Assembly: GCA_023512415.1 (NCBI GenBank)
Contig: JAILZQ010000009.1
Coordinates: 1 to 38,073, forward strand
Source: Geminicoccaceae bacterium
GTDB taxonomy: Bacteria > Pseudomonadota > Alphaproteobacteria > Geminicoccales > Geminicoccaceae
Reading direction: 5' to 3'
DNA length: 38,073 bases
The position numbers were made by a program, and so were the translations under genes. Shown one piece after another: positions 26,448 through 35,024 of the stretch. Each line of letters opens with the position of its first letter. Position 1 is the stretch's first letter. The notes under the pieces are model-generated. The model did not search any database. It had not been told where the DNA came from and saw only the letters and a list, made by a program, of their open reading frames with translations.

Positions 26448-27692
26448 CTAGGCCGTCGCTGCGCTACCCGGAAGATCGTCGTGCGCCGACGACCGGCGGC
26501 AGCTCGCAGTGTGTGGCCGTCGTTCTTCGACCGAGGCGGCCAAGGTCACGAGCACGACGAGGAGCCCGGTCGCATAATAGACGCTGTTGAAGTAATTCTG
26601 GAACAGACTTTGCGCGAGCATGTCGGCTGCGATCGCCAGCATCGTCGCGCGCGGCAGCGGCCGGCTCTCGGCGCGCGCGGCCCGAACCGCCAGGCGTACG
26701 AGATGGCCGAGCAGCAGGACGACGAAGAGGAGACCCGGAAGCCCCGCCTCGACGAAGAACCGGAGGGGCTCGTTGTGCGGCCATTCGAGCAGCCGGGTCC
26801 CGTCGAGAGCCGGGCGGCCGTCCGCGAGCCGCTCGCGCACGAACCCGAAACCCAGGCCGAACGGCTCGTCGAGGGCCGACGCGAGCCAGTGGAGCTGGCT
26901 GACGGCACGCCCGGACGACCAATCCTCCGAGTTGCCCGGCACCAACCGCTCCAGAAAATCGTCGCTGATCACGAGGGTGTAGCAGGTGAGAAGCACGAGG
27001 GTGCCGAGGAGCGCCGGAGCGAGCCGCGCGAGCCGCTCGCTCGGCCGCTTGGCCGCCGCCACGTCGAGGGCACAGTAGATCCCGCAGGTCACGAGCGCGG
27101 TGCGGGTGCCCGTGAGCAGTATGCTCACCGCTGCCGCCCCGGCGAGCGCCAGCTGGGCCGCAGCGGCGAGCGGCCGGCTGGCGCATTCGATGTTCGCCAA
27201 GGTCATGAGCAGGTAGACGACGCACAGGCCGGCATGCGCGACGAGCGAGCCCGAGAAATCGACGCGGGCGAGGTCGGGCCGGCCGCGCAGGAGGAAATCG
27301 GGAACGAACCAGACCGCGAGCAGGGCGGTCCCGAGCACGTACGCCGTGAGCAGACGCCAAATCAGCCCGGCCGGATCGTGTCCTTCGAGCGCGTGCGCGA
27401 GGTTCGGCGCGAGTAAGAGGAGCGGCAGGAGGAGAGCCACCTTGTACTCGACCGGGTCGACCTAGCCCTGCGCCGCATCCGCCGCGAGGATCAGGGCCAG
27501 CAGGAGCGCGAGGAGCGCCGGCGTCCGGCCATCGTTCGGCCGCAGCTGCGGATCGCGCAGGACGGCCCCGAGGAGGAGGGCGCCGAATGCCACGAGGAAC
27601 GCCGGCATCCGAAGCCATCCCAGGCCCCACAGCTCGGCGGCCTCCGAGGACAGGAAGGCGAAGCCCACGACGATGGCGAAGAGCAGCGGCAA
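26448..27692 (-). pseudogene. O-antigen ligase / Wzy-like membrane protein interrupted by an in-frame TAG
   Basis: Two parts lie in one frame: 27692-27462 (76 residues from a TTG) and 27440-26448. They are separated by a single TAG at 27464-27462, and the codons between the TAG and the next start encode plausible sequence (VDPVEYK). Read through, the protein has about 414 residues with roughly ten hydrophobic helices. It shows the ligase-family pattern: SILLTGTRTALV, a long periplasmic loop with SSGRAVSQLHWLASALDEPFGLGFGFVRE, then WPHNEPLRFFVEAGLPGLL. Such proteins polymerise or ligate undecaprenyl-linked polysaccharide. No ATG lies near the 5' end; ATT at 27735 or TTG at 27692 are the options. 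It is probably inactivated by point mutation, or the TAG is a base-call error. Confidence 0.75.
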
Positions 27693-27753
27693 GGGGTGCC
27701 CGGTGCAGTTGGCGATCTTGCCCAGCGATTCAATTTATGGTTGATGTCCTTCC

Positions 27754-28425
27754 GTGTCGAGTCCGCTCTGCCCGTCCCGACCCAAGACCAAGGCCTTCCC
27801 GCTCGTACCGCGTGCGCCGTGGCTCGCCGCGGTGCTGCAGAGTTGTCCCGCGATCCTGGCCATCAACTGGTGCTTCCAGGGGATGCGCGGTATGGATCGC
27901 GGCGAGCTCCTCTTCCGCCTCCTCCTCGAATCCCTCCTCTGGCTCGCCCTGGCCCCGGCGACCGGGCCGATCGCCGCGCTCCTGCTGGCGCACACGGTGA
28001 ATTTCCTGGTCAACGGGCAGCTCTGGGTGTGCGCGCGCTACTGCCGTTTCTGGCATCGCGCGCCGGCCGCGCTGGACCGCTTCCTGCGCGAGGTCGCGGG
28101 AGAGATGCGCGCGATCGGGTGGCTCGAGGAGGTGGTGTGCATCGGCTCTTTCGGGGCAGCCGCGGTGGCTCGGCACGACCGGGCCGATATCGATCTGCGA
28201 TTGATCGCTCCGCCCGGTCCGATCGGCTGGCTGAAGGCCAATCTGCTGCTGCTCCGGCTACGGGCACGGGCTTTGGTGCGGTTCGTCCCGCTCGATGTCT
28301 ACGTCTACGACCGGCCGGAGTCGCTCGGTCGGTTCCGTCAGGACGAGCCGCTCCTCGTCATCCTCGACCGGCGCGGGCGGCTCGCCGAGCTGTTCGCCTC
28401 GCGCCAGCTCGTGGCCCTGCGATGA
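27754..28425 (+). CDS. Membrane-anchored nucleotidyltransferase-like protein
   Basis: Up to 223 residues from a GTG at 27754 (an ATG at 27892 with GGGG upstream is an alternative start). Hydrophobic segments near 22-40 and 55-90 precede a small domain with the pattern CIGSFGAAAVARHDRADIDLRLI. The GSFG plus D-x-D (Asp145, Asp147) spacing is that of a polymerase-beta-type nucleotidyltransferase core. The third acidic residue may be Asp in LDVYVYDRPE. It is translationally coupled to the PssD-like gene (ATGA overlap) and is therefore probably part of polysaccharide synthesis. The nucleotide donor and acceptor are unknown. Confidence 0.7.
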   Translation: MSSPLCPSRPKTKAFPLVPRAPWLAAVLQSCPAILAINWCFQGMRGMDRGELLFRLLLESLLWLALAPATGPIAALLLAHTVNFLVNGQLWVCARYCRFWHRAPAALDRFLREVAGEMRAIGWLEEVVCIGSFGAAAVARHDRADIDLRLIAPPGPIGWLKANLLLLRLRARALVRFVPLDVYVYDRPESLGRFRQDEPLLVILDRRGRLAELFASRQLVALR

Positions 28426-28892
28426 GCACGCCCCGCCACGTCGAGACCCGGCGGACCTGCCTCGCCTATTCCCCGGGCGGGCATCTCGCCGAGCTCGAGC
28501 GCGCGCTCGATGGCATAACCTTCGTGGATTGTTTCCACGTCACCTACGGTGGGGGGCGACCGTCGAGCTTGCCGGCGCGCCGGGTCTACCGGCTCTGCCA
28601 TCCCCGGCGATCGGTGCTGCGCACGCTCGTGAACGCTCTGGGGGCGCTGCGGGTGCTCCTTCGGGAACGGCCGCGGCTCGTCGTCTCGACCGGCGCCGAC
28701 GTGGCCGTAGCGACCGTCCTGTTGAGCAAGCTGTTCGGGGCGCAGGTCGTGTACATCGAGACCGCCGCGGCTCTCGACGGTTCGCTCTCGGGGCGGCTCT
28801 GCTATCGCGTGGCCGATCTGTTCATCGTCCAGTGGCCGGACCAGCTCGTCCACTACCCACGCGCCGTCCTGGCCGGGGGTCCGTTGCTTTGA
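28422..28892 (+). CDS. pssD: PssD/Alg14-like glycosyltransferase anchor subunit
   Basis: 156 residues from an ATG overlapping the previous stop (ATGA). Alg14-family signatures: CLAYSPGGHLAELERAL near the N-terminus, RPRLVVSTGADVAVATVLLSKLFGAQVVYIETAA in the middle, and the C-terminal DLFIVQWPDQLVHYPRAVLAGG. In rhizobia, PssD and PssE together form a split GT28-type enzyme that adds glucuronic acid to the lipid-linked sugar at the inner membrane. PssD supplies the membrane-proximal acceptor half. The next gene is the matching catalytic half. The symbol is by family; the transferred sugar is not proven. Confidence 0.88.
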   Translation: MSTPRHVETRRTCLAYSPGGHLAELERALDGITFVDCFHVTYGGGRPSSLPARRVYRLCHPRRSVLRTLVNALGALRVLLRERPRLVVSTGADVAVATVLLSKLFGAQVVYIETAAALDGSLSGRLCYRVADLFIVQWPDQLVHYPRAVLAGGPLL

Positions 28893-29419
28893 GCGGTCCG
28901 CCGGGGCTCCTGGTCGCCGTCGGCACCTTCCTCCACGGGTTCGACGAGCTCGTCGCCGCCGCCGATCGAGTCGCGGCCGAGCTCGGGATCGGCGGAACCG
29001 CCCAGATCGGCGGCTCGCGCGTCCGGCCGCGGCACCTCGCCTGGGTGCGGTTCCTGCCACCCGACGAGCTGCGCGCTCGGATCGCGGCGGCGCGGGTCGT
29101 CGTCTGCCACGGCGGGGTGGGTATCTTGGGCGATGCCATGCGCGCCGGCCGACCGATCGTCGCCGTGCCGCGGCGCGGTCAGCCGAGCTTCGACCATCCG
29201 GCCGACGATCAGCTGCCGTTCCTGCGTCGGCTCACCACGCGCTATCCGATCCAACTCTGCGAGCGGGTCGAGGGGTTGCGTGCGGCCGTCGAGCGGGCAC
29301 TCTCGGGACCCGCGACGATCACCTACCCGCTCGGTAGCGACGTGCCGGACATCGTCGCCCGCTTCCTCGCCACCGGTCAGGGCGGGGCACTGCCGGTCCT
29401 CGGCCGGGCGAGGCGATAG
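28889..29419 (+). CDS. pssE: PssE/Alg13-like glycosyltransferase catalytic subunit
   Basis: 176 residues from a TTG at 28889 overlapping the pssD stop (TTGA). It has the GT28 C-terminal pattern: LLVAVGTFLHGFDELV at the start, RFLPPDELRARIAAARVVVCHGGVGILGDAMRAGRPIVAVPR (sugar-nucleotide site with HGG) and a C-terminal DHPADDQLPFL region. It acts with PssD as a two-part transferase on a polyprenyl-linked acceptor. Its last 43 bases overlap the 3' end of the convergent flhB gene, so no terminator can lie between the two transcripts. Confidence 0.88.
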   Translation: MSGPPGLLVAVGTFLHGFDELVAAADRVAAELGIGGTAQIGGSRVRPRHLAWVRFLPPDELRARIAAARVVVCHGGVGILGDAMRAGRPIVAVPRRGQPSFDHPADDQLPFLRRLTTRYPIQLCERVEGLRAAVERALSGPATITYPLGSDVPDIVARFLATGQGGALPVLGRARR

Positions 29420-30462
29420 ACGTACGCGATCAGCTCCGCCACGGCTCGGTAGTGGGCCGGGGGGATCGCCTCGCCCGGCTCGAGGGCGGCGTGCAGGGCA
29501 CGCGCGAGCGGGGGGTTCTCGACGACGGGCACGCCGTGCCGACGGGCGAGGTCCCGGATCGCGAGCGCCAAACTGTCGACCCCCTTGGCGACCAACTTGG
29601 GGGCGGCCATCGTCGCCGCATCGTAACGCAGCGCCACGGCGTAGTGGGTCGGGTTCGTCACGACCACCGTGGCTTTCGGCACTTCGGCCATCATCCGCCG
29701 CCGCGCCCGCTGCAAGCGCAACTGGCGGAGCTTCTGCTTGACGAGCGGGTCGCCCTCGCTCTCGCGCAGCTCCTCTTTGACCTCCTGCCGGGTCATGCGC
29801 AGCCGGCGACGATGGTCGAGTCGCTGCCAGACCGTGTCCACCACGGCGAGGACGAGCAAGATCGCCAGCACGGCGCCGACCAGGCGGGCGGAGAGCTCGA
29901 GCAGACGGCCCACGAACGCGATCGGGGCGAGCTCCACGAAACGGGCGACGTCGGCGGCGAGCGGTCGCAGCACGAACACCGTGGCACCGGCTACGATCGC
30001 GAGCTTCAACAGGCCTTTCGCGAACTCCACCACGGTCGAGAGCGAGAACAATCGACCGAGGCCGGCGACCGGCGAGATCCTCTCGAGCTTGGGCAGGAGG
30101 GGTTGGGCGGTCCACACGACGGCGCCCTGAAGGAAAGGGCCGGCGAGTCCGGCCGCGAAGAGCGCGAGGAGCCAGGCGAGGAGGACGAGAAGGCCGTCGC
30201 CCGCTGCGGCCAGGAGCTCGGCCGATCCGGCCAGGCCCGAACCCGAGGGTGCGCCGGCGGCTCCGAGCAGGGCACGGAGCGAACGAGCGAGCCGCTCGGC
30301 GCTCCACGGACCGGCCCAGAGCATGAGCAGCAGACCGCAACCCAGTACCATGACGTGGCCCGGCTCCCGCGAGGTGGCGACCTGGCCGCGCTCGCGCGCC
30401 TGTTCCAATCGTCGTTGGGACGGTTCTTCGGTCCGATCGGCGTCGTCGCGTTCCTCGGCCAC
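29377..30462 (-). CDS. flhB: FlhB, flagellar type III export gate protein
   Basis: 361 residues. The N-terminus RTEEPSQRRLEQARERGQV is the standard FlhB start. Four membrane segments lie between about 38 and 210. The cytoplasmic domain carries the autocleavage site N270-P271-T272-H273 in VVVTNPTHYAVALRYD, which permits the switch from rod/hook to filament export. It sits at the membrane base of the flagellar export apparatus with FliR and FliQ, encoded just upstream. The start lies 6 bases after the fliR stop. Confidence 0.96.
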   Translation of the reverse strand: MAEERDDADRTEEPSQRRLEQARERGQVATSREPGHVMVLGCGLLLMLWAGPWSAERLARSLRALLGAAGAPSGSGLAGSAELLAAAGDGLLVLLAWLLALFAAGLAGPFLQGAVVWTAQPLLPKLERISPVAGLGRLFSLSTVVEFAKGLLKLAIVAGATVFVLRPLAADVARFVELAPIAFVGRLLELSARLVGAVLAILLVLAVVDTVWQRLDHRRRLRMTRQEVKEELRESEGDPLVKQKLRQLRLQRARRRMMAEVPKATVVVTNPTHYAVALRYDAATMAAPKLVAKGVDSLALAIRDLARRHGVPVVENPPLARALHAALEPGEAIPPAHYRAVAELIAYVYRLARPRTGSAPP

Positions 30463-30468
30463 GGGCGT

Positions 30469-31230
30469 TCAGTCCACGAGCCAAGCCGAGCTCTGGTCGA
30501 GGAAGCGCAAGGCGGCGGCGACGCCGCTGCCGAGCGCCAGTCCCAGCGCGGCAAGGGCCAAGAGGATCTGCAAGGGCAGCGCAACGAAGAGGACCTGGAG
30601 AGCCGGTACGAGACGCGCGAGCAAGCCGACCGCCAGGTTGGCGAGGAACGTCGCCACCAGGACCGGGGCGGCGATCGCGAGCCCGAGGGCGAGTGCCGCG
30701 TTGCCGAGCCGGGCGGCCAGCGTCAGGAGGTCGCCGGCATTCGGCAGGAGACCGGGTGGCAAACCCTCGTAGCCGGCGATGACCCGCTCCAAGAGAACGT
30801 GATGTCCGTCGGTCGCGACGAACACCACGAGAAAAACCGTCGACAAGAGAGCCCCGGGCACGGTCCCCTGGGTCGCTTCCGAGGGATCGAAAAAAGCGGC
30901 CGCGGCCAGCCCCGACTGGAGCGCGACGATCGAGCCGGCCCAGTGCAGCGCCGCGAGGACCAGCCGGAGAAGCGCACCGATCGCGAGCCCGACCGACACC
31001 TCCGTTGCGACGAGCCTCACGAAAGCGCCGGCTTCGGTCGGGGGTGGTGGCAGCCGGTCGCCCAGCGCCGTCGCCACGAGCGCGCTCGCGAAGAGCGCGA
31101 GCCAGAGGCGCAATCTCGGCTGCACGTAGCTCTCGCCGAAGCCCGGAAGCAGCATGAGCGCGGCGCCGAGCCGGGCGAACACGAGCAGCACGGCGAAGGC
31201 CTCGCCGACCAGCAGGTCCGCGAGCTTCAT
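30469..31230 (-). CDS. fliR: FliR, flagellar export gate protein
   Basis: 253 residues, of which about five or six hydrophobic helices cover almost the whole length. FliR features include ARLGAALMLLPGFGESYVQPRLRLWLALFASAL near the N-terminus, the EVSVGLAIGALLRLVLAALHWAGSIVALQSGL motif, and a C-terminal half with LPNAGDLLTLAARLG. It forms the export-gate core with FliP and FliQ. The gene order fliQ-fliR-flhB is conserved in many proteobacteria. The gap to fliQ upstream is 43 bases. Confidence 0.95.
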   Translation of the reverse strand: MKLADLLVGEAFAVLLVFARLGAALMLLPGFGESYVQPRLRLWLALFASALVATALGDRLPPPPTEAGAFVRLVATEVSVGLAIGALLRLVLAALHWAGSIVALQSGLAAAAFFDPSEATQGTVPGALLSTVFLVVFVATDGHHVLLERVIAGYEGLPPGLLPNAGDLLTLAARLGNAALALGLAIAAPVLVATFLANLAVGLLARLVPALQVLFVALPLQILLALAALGLALGSGVAAALRFLDQSSAWLVD

Positions 31231-31273
31231 GCGCGGGCCTCCGCTGTCGGGCGAGCTCGTACCGATCCCGGCC

Positions 31274-31549
31274 TCACGGCAACGACGGAACCCCGGCGAT
31301 GCGCCCGAAGAGGCTCACCGTGAAGCTCCGCAACACCTCGAGGCTCCACGGCATCGCCAGGACGAGGGCCAGTGCCACGCCCAGGAGCTTGGGCACGAAC
31401 GCGACGGTGGCTTCTTGGACCTGGGTCAGCGCCTGGAGGATCGCGATGGCGAGGCCCAGCACGAGCGCACAGGCCATGCTCGGGGCACCCACGAGCATGG
31501 TCACCCAGATCGCCTCGCGGCCGATGTCGAGGATCTGGTCGGGGCTCAC
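31274..31549 (-). CDS. fliQ: FliQ, flagellar export gate protein
   Basis: 91 residues with two hydrophobic hairpin helices (about 15-40 and 50-75), the typical size and topology of FliQ. The motif ILQALTQVQEATVAFVPKLLGVALAL is strongly conserved in the family. It builds the export channel with FliP and FliR. It lies between fliE (11 bases upstream) and fliR. fliP is not found in the window. Confidence 0.95.
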   Translation of the reverse strand: MSPDQILDIGREAIWVTMLVGAPSMACALVLGLAIAILQALTQVQEATVAFVPKLLGVALALVLAMPWSLEVLRSFTVSLFGRIAGVPSLP

Positions 31550-31560
31550 GACGCCGCCCC

Positions 31561-31875
31561 TCAGATCGGCATCCGCAGGATTTCTTGATAGGCGGCGATC
31601 ACCCGGTCCCGGACCGCGGCGATCTTCTGGAGCGAGAGTTCGGCCGAGCTCACGGCCTCGACCACGTCCTGGATGCTCGCCTTGCCGAGCAGGCCCGCCA
31701 CCGCCATGGCTTCCCCGCGGGCGAGCGCGCTCTTGGTCGACGCGAGCTCTTCGCGCACGAGCGCGCCGAAGCTGAGGCCGCCGGCTGTCGCCGGTTCGGC
31801 CGGGGCGAGGTCCCCTCGACCGTGCGCGAAGGCTGCCGTGTAAGCCGCGAGGGCCTGTCCGAGCGTGGCTCTCAT
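31561..31875 (-). CDS. fliE: FliE, flagellar basal-body rod/MS-ring junction protein
   Basis: 104 residues. Typical FliE: a variable N-terminus, then FGALVREELASTKSALARGEAMAV and the conserved C-terminal DVVEAVSSAELSLQKIAAVRDRVIAAYQEILRMPI. FliE joins the MS ring to the rod and is the first substrate of the export apparatus. Its position between flgC and fliQ is standard. Confidence 0.94.
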   Translation of the reverse strand: MRATLGQALAAYTAAFAHGRGDLAPAEPATAGGLSFGALVREELASTKSALARGEAMAVAGLLGKASIQDVVEAVSSAELSLQKIAAVRDRVIAAYQEILRMPI

Positions 31876-31906
31876 CGTCCGTTCTCCGACCGTTCGACCG
31901 GTTCGT

Positions 31907-32314
31907 TCACCGCAGGATGTCCAAAGTCCGCTGCAGCATGGTCCTGGCCATCTGCATCACGTTCAGGTTGGCCTCGTAGGAGCGCTGCGCCTCGCGCATG
32001 TCCATGAGCTCGATCAGGGGGTTGACGTTGGGGAACCGAACATAGCCGGCAGCGTCGGCGGCCGGGTGCCCCGGCAGGTGCCGCAGGGGCAGCTCGCTGC
32101 GGTCGACGCCGTAGCGACGCACCGCAGCCAGGGTGGCACCGGTCTCGCGATCGCGCCGGGCCGCGACCTCCAGGATCTTCCGCCGATAGGGCTCGGCCTC
32201 CGGCGTCGGTGCGGTCGACTCGGCATTCGCGAGGTTCTCGGAAACGACCCGCAGCCGGGCGGCCTGCAGCTTCATCCCGGCACTGGCGATGCGCATGGCG
32301 ACGTCGAGATCCAT
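31907..32314 (-). CDS. flgC: FlgC, flagellar proximal rod protein
   Basis: 135 residues, normal for FlgC. The N-terminus has the rod signature with ENLANAESTAPTPEAEPYRRK. The C-terminus YVRFPNVNPLIELMDMREAQRSYEANLNVMQMARTMLQRTLDIL is the helical half of the coiled-coil shared by axial proteins. It polymerises in the periplasm to build the rod with FlgB, encoded upstream. Confidence 0.95.
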   Translation of the reverse strand: MDLDVAMRIASAGMKLQAARLRVVSENLANAESTAPTPEAEPYRRKILEVAARRDRETGATLAAVRRYGVDRSELPLRHLPGHPAADAAGYVRFPNVNPLIELMDMREAQRSYEANLNVMQMARTMLQRTLDILR

Positions 32315-32348
32315 GGCTCAGCGGTCCTCCTGATCTTCGGGGGTGGGT

Positions 32349-32762
32349 TCAGCCGGCCGGCGTACCGAGCGCGGTGCGCAACATCGCCACGTGCCGGCTG
32401 TAGAGGCTCGTGGCGAGCTGGTGCTCGAGCTGGGTGCGCGCGAGCTTCTCCATTTGCTCCTCGAGCACGACCGCGTTGCCGGAGGGAGCCAACTCCCACG
32501 AGCCGGTGCGCCGCCCGCGCGGCTCCTCCGCCCGAGCCGGCGCCGTTCCGGGAAAGTGCGCCGCTGCGGTCCGCGCGAGGGTGGGAGCGGGGATCGGCCC
32601 GGGCGCGGCGAGCGACCGCTCGAACGGAGCGAGGTCGTTCGGCCGGAAACCGGGGGTGTCGGCGTTGGCGAGGTTCTGCGCCAGCACGCTTTGCCGGGCG
32701 CCGAGCCAGGCCGCCCGCTTCGAGAGCAGGGCGAAGAGCAGCGAATGGACGGGCACGCTCAC
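32349..32762 (-). CDS. flgB: FlgB, flagellar proximal rod protein
   Basis: 137 residues from a GTG at 32762, chosen because GGAGG lies eight bases upstream and the protein then starts as expected for FlgB ([42 protein letters not shown]). An in-frame ATG 45 bases earlier gives an unlikely extension. The [10 protein letters not shown] motif is the axial-protein signature, and the C-terminus [29 protein letters not shown] is the second coiled-coil half. It is the first gene of the flagellar operon, divergent from csrA. Confidence 0.93.
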   Translation of the reverse strand: MSVPVHSLLFALLSKRAAWLGARQSVLAQNLANADTPGFRPNDLAPFERSLAAPGPIPAPTLARTAAAHFPGTAPARAEEPRGRRTGSWELAPSGNAVVLEEQMEKLARTQLEHQLATSLYSRHVAMLRTALGTPAG

Positions 32763-32892
32763 GACGGGTTCCTCCGCGCTCCGGCGGGTCGCCGGGGCGG
32801 TTGCCAAGCTAGGCGCGGAACGGTTAACAGATCCTCAACGACTTCGGCCCTAATCTCGTTTCGGGCGACGGCTCGCTGGAGGGTCGGTCGGT

Positions 32893-33141
32893 ATGCTGTA
32901 CTTGACACGGCGGCAGGGCGAGGCGGTGATCATCAACAACGAGATCACGGTCCGCGTGGTCGAGCTGCGCGGGCGGTCCGTGAAGCTCGGCTTCAGCTTC
33001 CCGGCCGGCGCCTCGGTGCTGCGCGAGGAGCTCTTCGTGCAGATCCGGGCCGCCAACGAGGCGGCCTCGCGCTCGGCAGCCGTGCTCGACACCTGGGACG
33101 GCGGGGAGCCGACCGGCGATCCCGCCGCCGAGCCTCCGTGA
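32893..33141 (+). CDS. csrA: CsrA, carbon storage regulator
   Basis: 82 residues. The CsrA core is complete: [14 protein letters not shown] with Leu4, the GxxVKLGF strand and the RNA-contacting Arg44 in VLREE. A 20-residue Asp/Gly/Glu/Pro-rich tail extends beyond the usual end. GGAGG lies about 10 bases before the ATG. CsrA dimers bind GGA motifs in mRNA leaders and often repress flagellin or motility genes. The gene diverges from the flagellar operon but overlaps purE by four bases (GTGA), so it is translated together with the purine genes. Confidence 0.95.
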   Translation: MLYLTRRQGEAVIINNEITVRVVELRGRSVKLGFSFPAGASVLREELFVQIRAANEAASRSAAVLDTWDGGEPTGDPAAEPP

Positions 33142-33647
33142 GCGCGGCCCGGCCCCTCGTCGCGGTCGTCATGGGCAGCCGCTCGGACTGGCCGACGATG
33201 CGCCATGCCGCGGCCGTGCTCGACGAGCTCGCGGTCCCGCACCTCGTGCGGATCGTCTCCGCGCACCGCACGCCGGAGCGGCTGTTCGCTTTCGCCCGCT
33301 CGGCGGCCGACGCGGGGCTCAAGGTGATCGTGGCCGGGGCCGGCGGAGCCGCCCATCTCCCGGGCATGATCGCTTCACTCACACCCTTGCCGGTGCTCGG
33401 AGTGCCCGTCGCGAGCCGGGCGCTCAACGGCCTCGACAGCCTGCTCTCGATCGTCCAGATGCCCGCCGGCGTGCCGGTCGGCACGCTCGCCATCGGCGAG
33501 GCGGGCGCCGCCAACGCCGGGCTCTTGGCGGCGGCGATCCTGGCCTTGGGCGACCCCGCGCTCGCCGAGCGGCTCGCCACTTGGCGCGCGCGGGCCACGG
33601 CCTCGGTCGGCGAGCATCCCGAAGAGCCCGTGGCGGAGGGGACATGA
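33138..33647 (+). CDS. purE: PurE, N5-carboxyaminoimidazole ribonucleotide mutase
   Basis: 169 residues from a GTG at 33138 overlapping the csrA stop. Class I PurE motifs: [12 protein letters not shown] (phosphate and substrate binding), [15 protein letters not shown] with the catalytic His, [18 protein letters not shown] and [23 protein letters not shown]. It converts N5-CAIR to CAIR in purine synthesis, acting after PurK, which is encoded immediately downstream. The presence of purK supports the bacterial two-step route. Confidence 0.96.
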   Translation: MSAARPLVAVVMGSRSDWPTMRHAAAVLDELAVPHLVRIVSAHRTPERLFAFARSAADAGLKVIVAGAGGAAHLPGMIASLTPLPVLGVPVASRALNGLDSLLSIVQMPAGVPVGTLAIGEAGAANAGLLAAAILALGDPALAERLATWRARATASVGEHPEEPVAEGT

Positions 33648-34723
33648 TCCCGCCGGGATCGACCTTGGGCATCCTCGGCGGGGGCCAGCTCGGCCGGATG
33701 ACGGCTCTCGCCGCCGCGCGCCTGGGCTACTCGTGCCACGTCTTCGCCCCCGAGCCCGACAGTCCGGCCTTCGCGGTGGCTCGCCACACCTGCGCCTCCT
33801 ACGAGGACCGAGCCGCCCTCGAGGCGTTCGCGGACTCCGTCTCGGTCGTGACGCTCGAATTCGAGAACGTTCCGGTCGCCGCGCTCGAGATCCTCGCCCG
33901 CCGTGTCAGGGTGCGACCCGATGCCACCGTCCTGGCCGTGACCCAGGATCGGCTCGCAGAGAAGCGGTTTCTGGAAGCCCGAGGCTTTCCGCTCGCCCGA
34001 TACCGCGACGTGCGAAGTCGCGAGGACGCTGGACGGGCACTCGCGGAGCTCGGCGACCGTGGTGTTCTCAAGACGACGCGGCTGGGTTACGACGGTCGCG
34101 GCCAGCGGATCGTGGCCAGCCCGGGTGAGGCCGCGGAAGCCTTCGCGGCTCTGGGTGGCGGCCCCCAAGTCCTCGAAACCTTCGTCACGTTCGAGCGCGA
34201 GATCTCGGTCGTGACGGCGCGCCGCGCCGACGGTGCGCGTGCGAGCTACCCGCCGGTCGAGAACCGGCACGAACACCACATCCTGCGGACCACGCTCGCA
34301 CCGGCGCCGATCGCGCCGGCGCTGGCGCGCGAGGCCGTGGCGTTGGCGGAGGCGATCGCCGAGGCGCTCGGTGTGGTGGGACTCTTGGCGGTCGAGATGT
34401 TCGTCACCGGCGAGAGCGGGCTGCTCGTCAACGAGCTGGCCCCGCGACCGCACAATTCCGGCCATTGGACCCTCGACGCTTGCCCGGTGAGCCAGTTCGA
34501 GCAACTCGTGCGGGCGATCTGCGATCTGCCGCTCGGCGATCCCACGCCCTTCGCGGCCGCGGTCATGGACAACCTCCTCGGCGAGGAGGTGCACGCCTGG
34601 CCGAGGCTCTTGGCCGAACCGGGCGCTCGGCTCCATCTTTACGGTAAGCGCGAGGTCCGACCGGGGCGGAAGATGGGTCACGTGACCCGGCTCTTCCCGC
34701 TCGCGGGCGGGCTCACGCGATGA
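33644..34723 (+). CDS. purK: PurK, N5-carboxyaminoimidazole ribonucleotide synthase
   Basis: 359 residues from the ATG at 33644 overlapping the purE stop (ATGA). ATP-grasp enzyme: the N-terminus [41 protein letters not shown] and [11 protein letters not shown], then the C-terminal catalytic motif [14 protein letters not shown]. It uses ATP and bicarbonate to carboxylate AIR. Length and motifs are normal. Its 3' end overlaps that of the convergent DUF465 gene by 11 bases. Confidence 0.96.
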   Translation: MIPPGSTLGILGGGQLGRMTALAAARLGYSCHVFAPEPDSPAFAVARHTCASYEDRAALEAFADSVSVVTLEFENVPVAALEILARRVRVRPDATVLAVTQDRLAEKRFLEARGFPLARYRDVRSREDAGRALAELGDRGVLKTTRLGYDGRGQRIVASPGEAAEAFAALGGGPQVLETFVTFEREISVVTARRADGARASYPPVENRHEHHILRTTLAPAPIAPALAREAVALAEAIAEALGVVGLLAVEMFVTGESGLLVNELAPRPHNSGHWTLDACPVSQFEQLVRAICDLPLGDPTPFAAAVMDNLLGEEVHAWPRLLAEPGARLHLYGKREVRPGRKMGHVTRLFPLAGGLTR

Positions 34724-34922
34724 TGTCGGGCAAGCGCTGCCGTTCGAGGAAGGCGATCCGGTCCTTGAGCGCCAGTTTCTGCTTTTTCAAGCGCTGGAGC
34801 TCCACGGCGTCCGTCACGCCTTCCGCCGTGAGCTGGCGGATCCGATCGTCGAGGGCGCGATGCGCCGCTTTGAGTGTCGCGAGCCGCGTGTCGATGTCGG
34901 TGGTCGTGCCGTGCTCGCTCAT
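34713..34922 (-). CDS. DUF465 (YdcH-like) small coiled-coil protein
   Basis: 69 residues from the ATG at 34922 (a start 39 bases upstream adds an unlikely segment). The sequence is a helical hairpin with RLATLKAAHRALDDRIRQL and ELQRLKKQKLALKDRIAFLE, the DUF465 signature, ending in LPDIIA. Such small proteins are widespread in alphaproteobacteria and their function is unknown. A second DUF465 gene lies on the far side of the phosphofructokinase gene. Confidence 0.88.
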   Translation of the reverse strand: MSEHGTTTDIDTRLATLKAAHRALDDRIRQLTAEGVTDAVELQRLKKQKLALKDRIAFLERQRLPDIIA

Positions 34923-35024
34923 GCCCGCCGGGTCCCCGTCCAAGCTCGCCGATGTTAGCACGATCGGGGCTCGCCTTCAGCCCCGACAGCTTCGACCCGC
35001 GCGCCGCGGCGACGGAGGAGAGCG

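Noticed and set aside
24803-26590. 595-residue plus-strand open frame
   Set aside because: It is antisense to the acyl-CoA ligase with its complete motifs.
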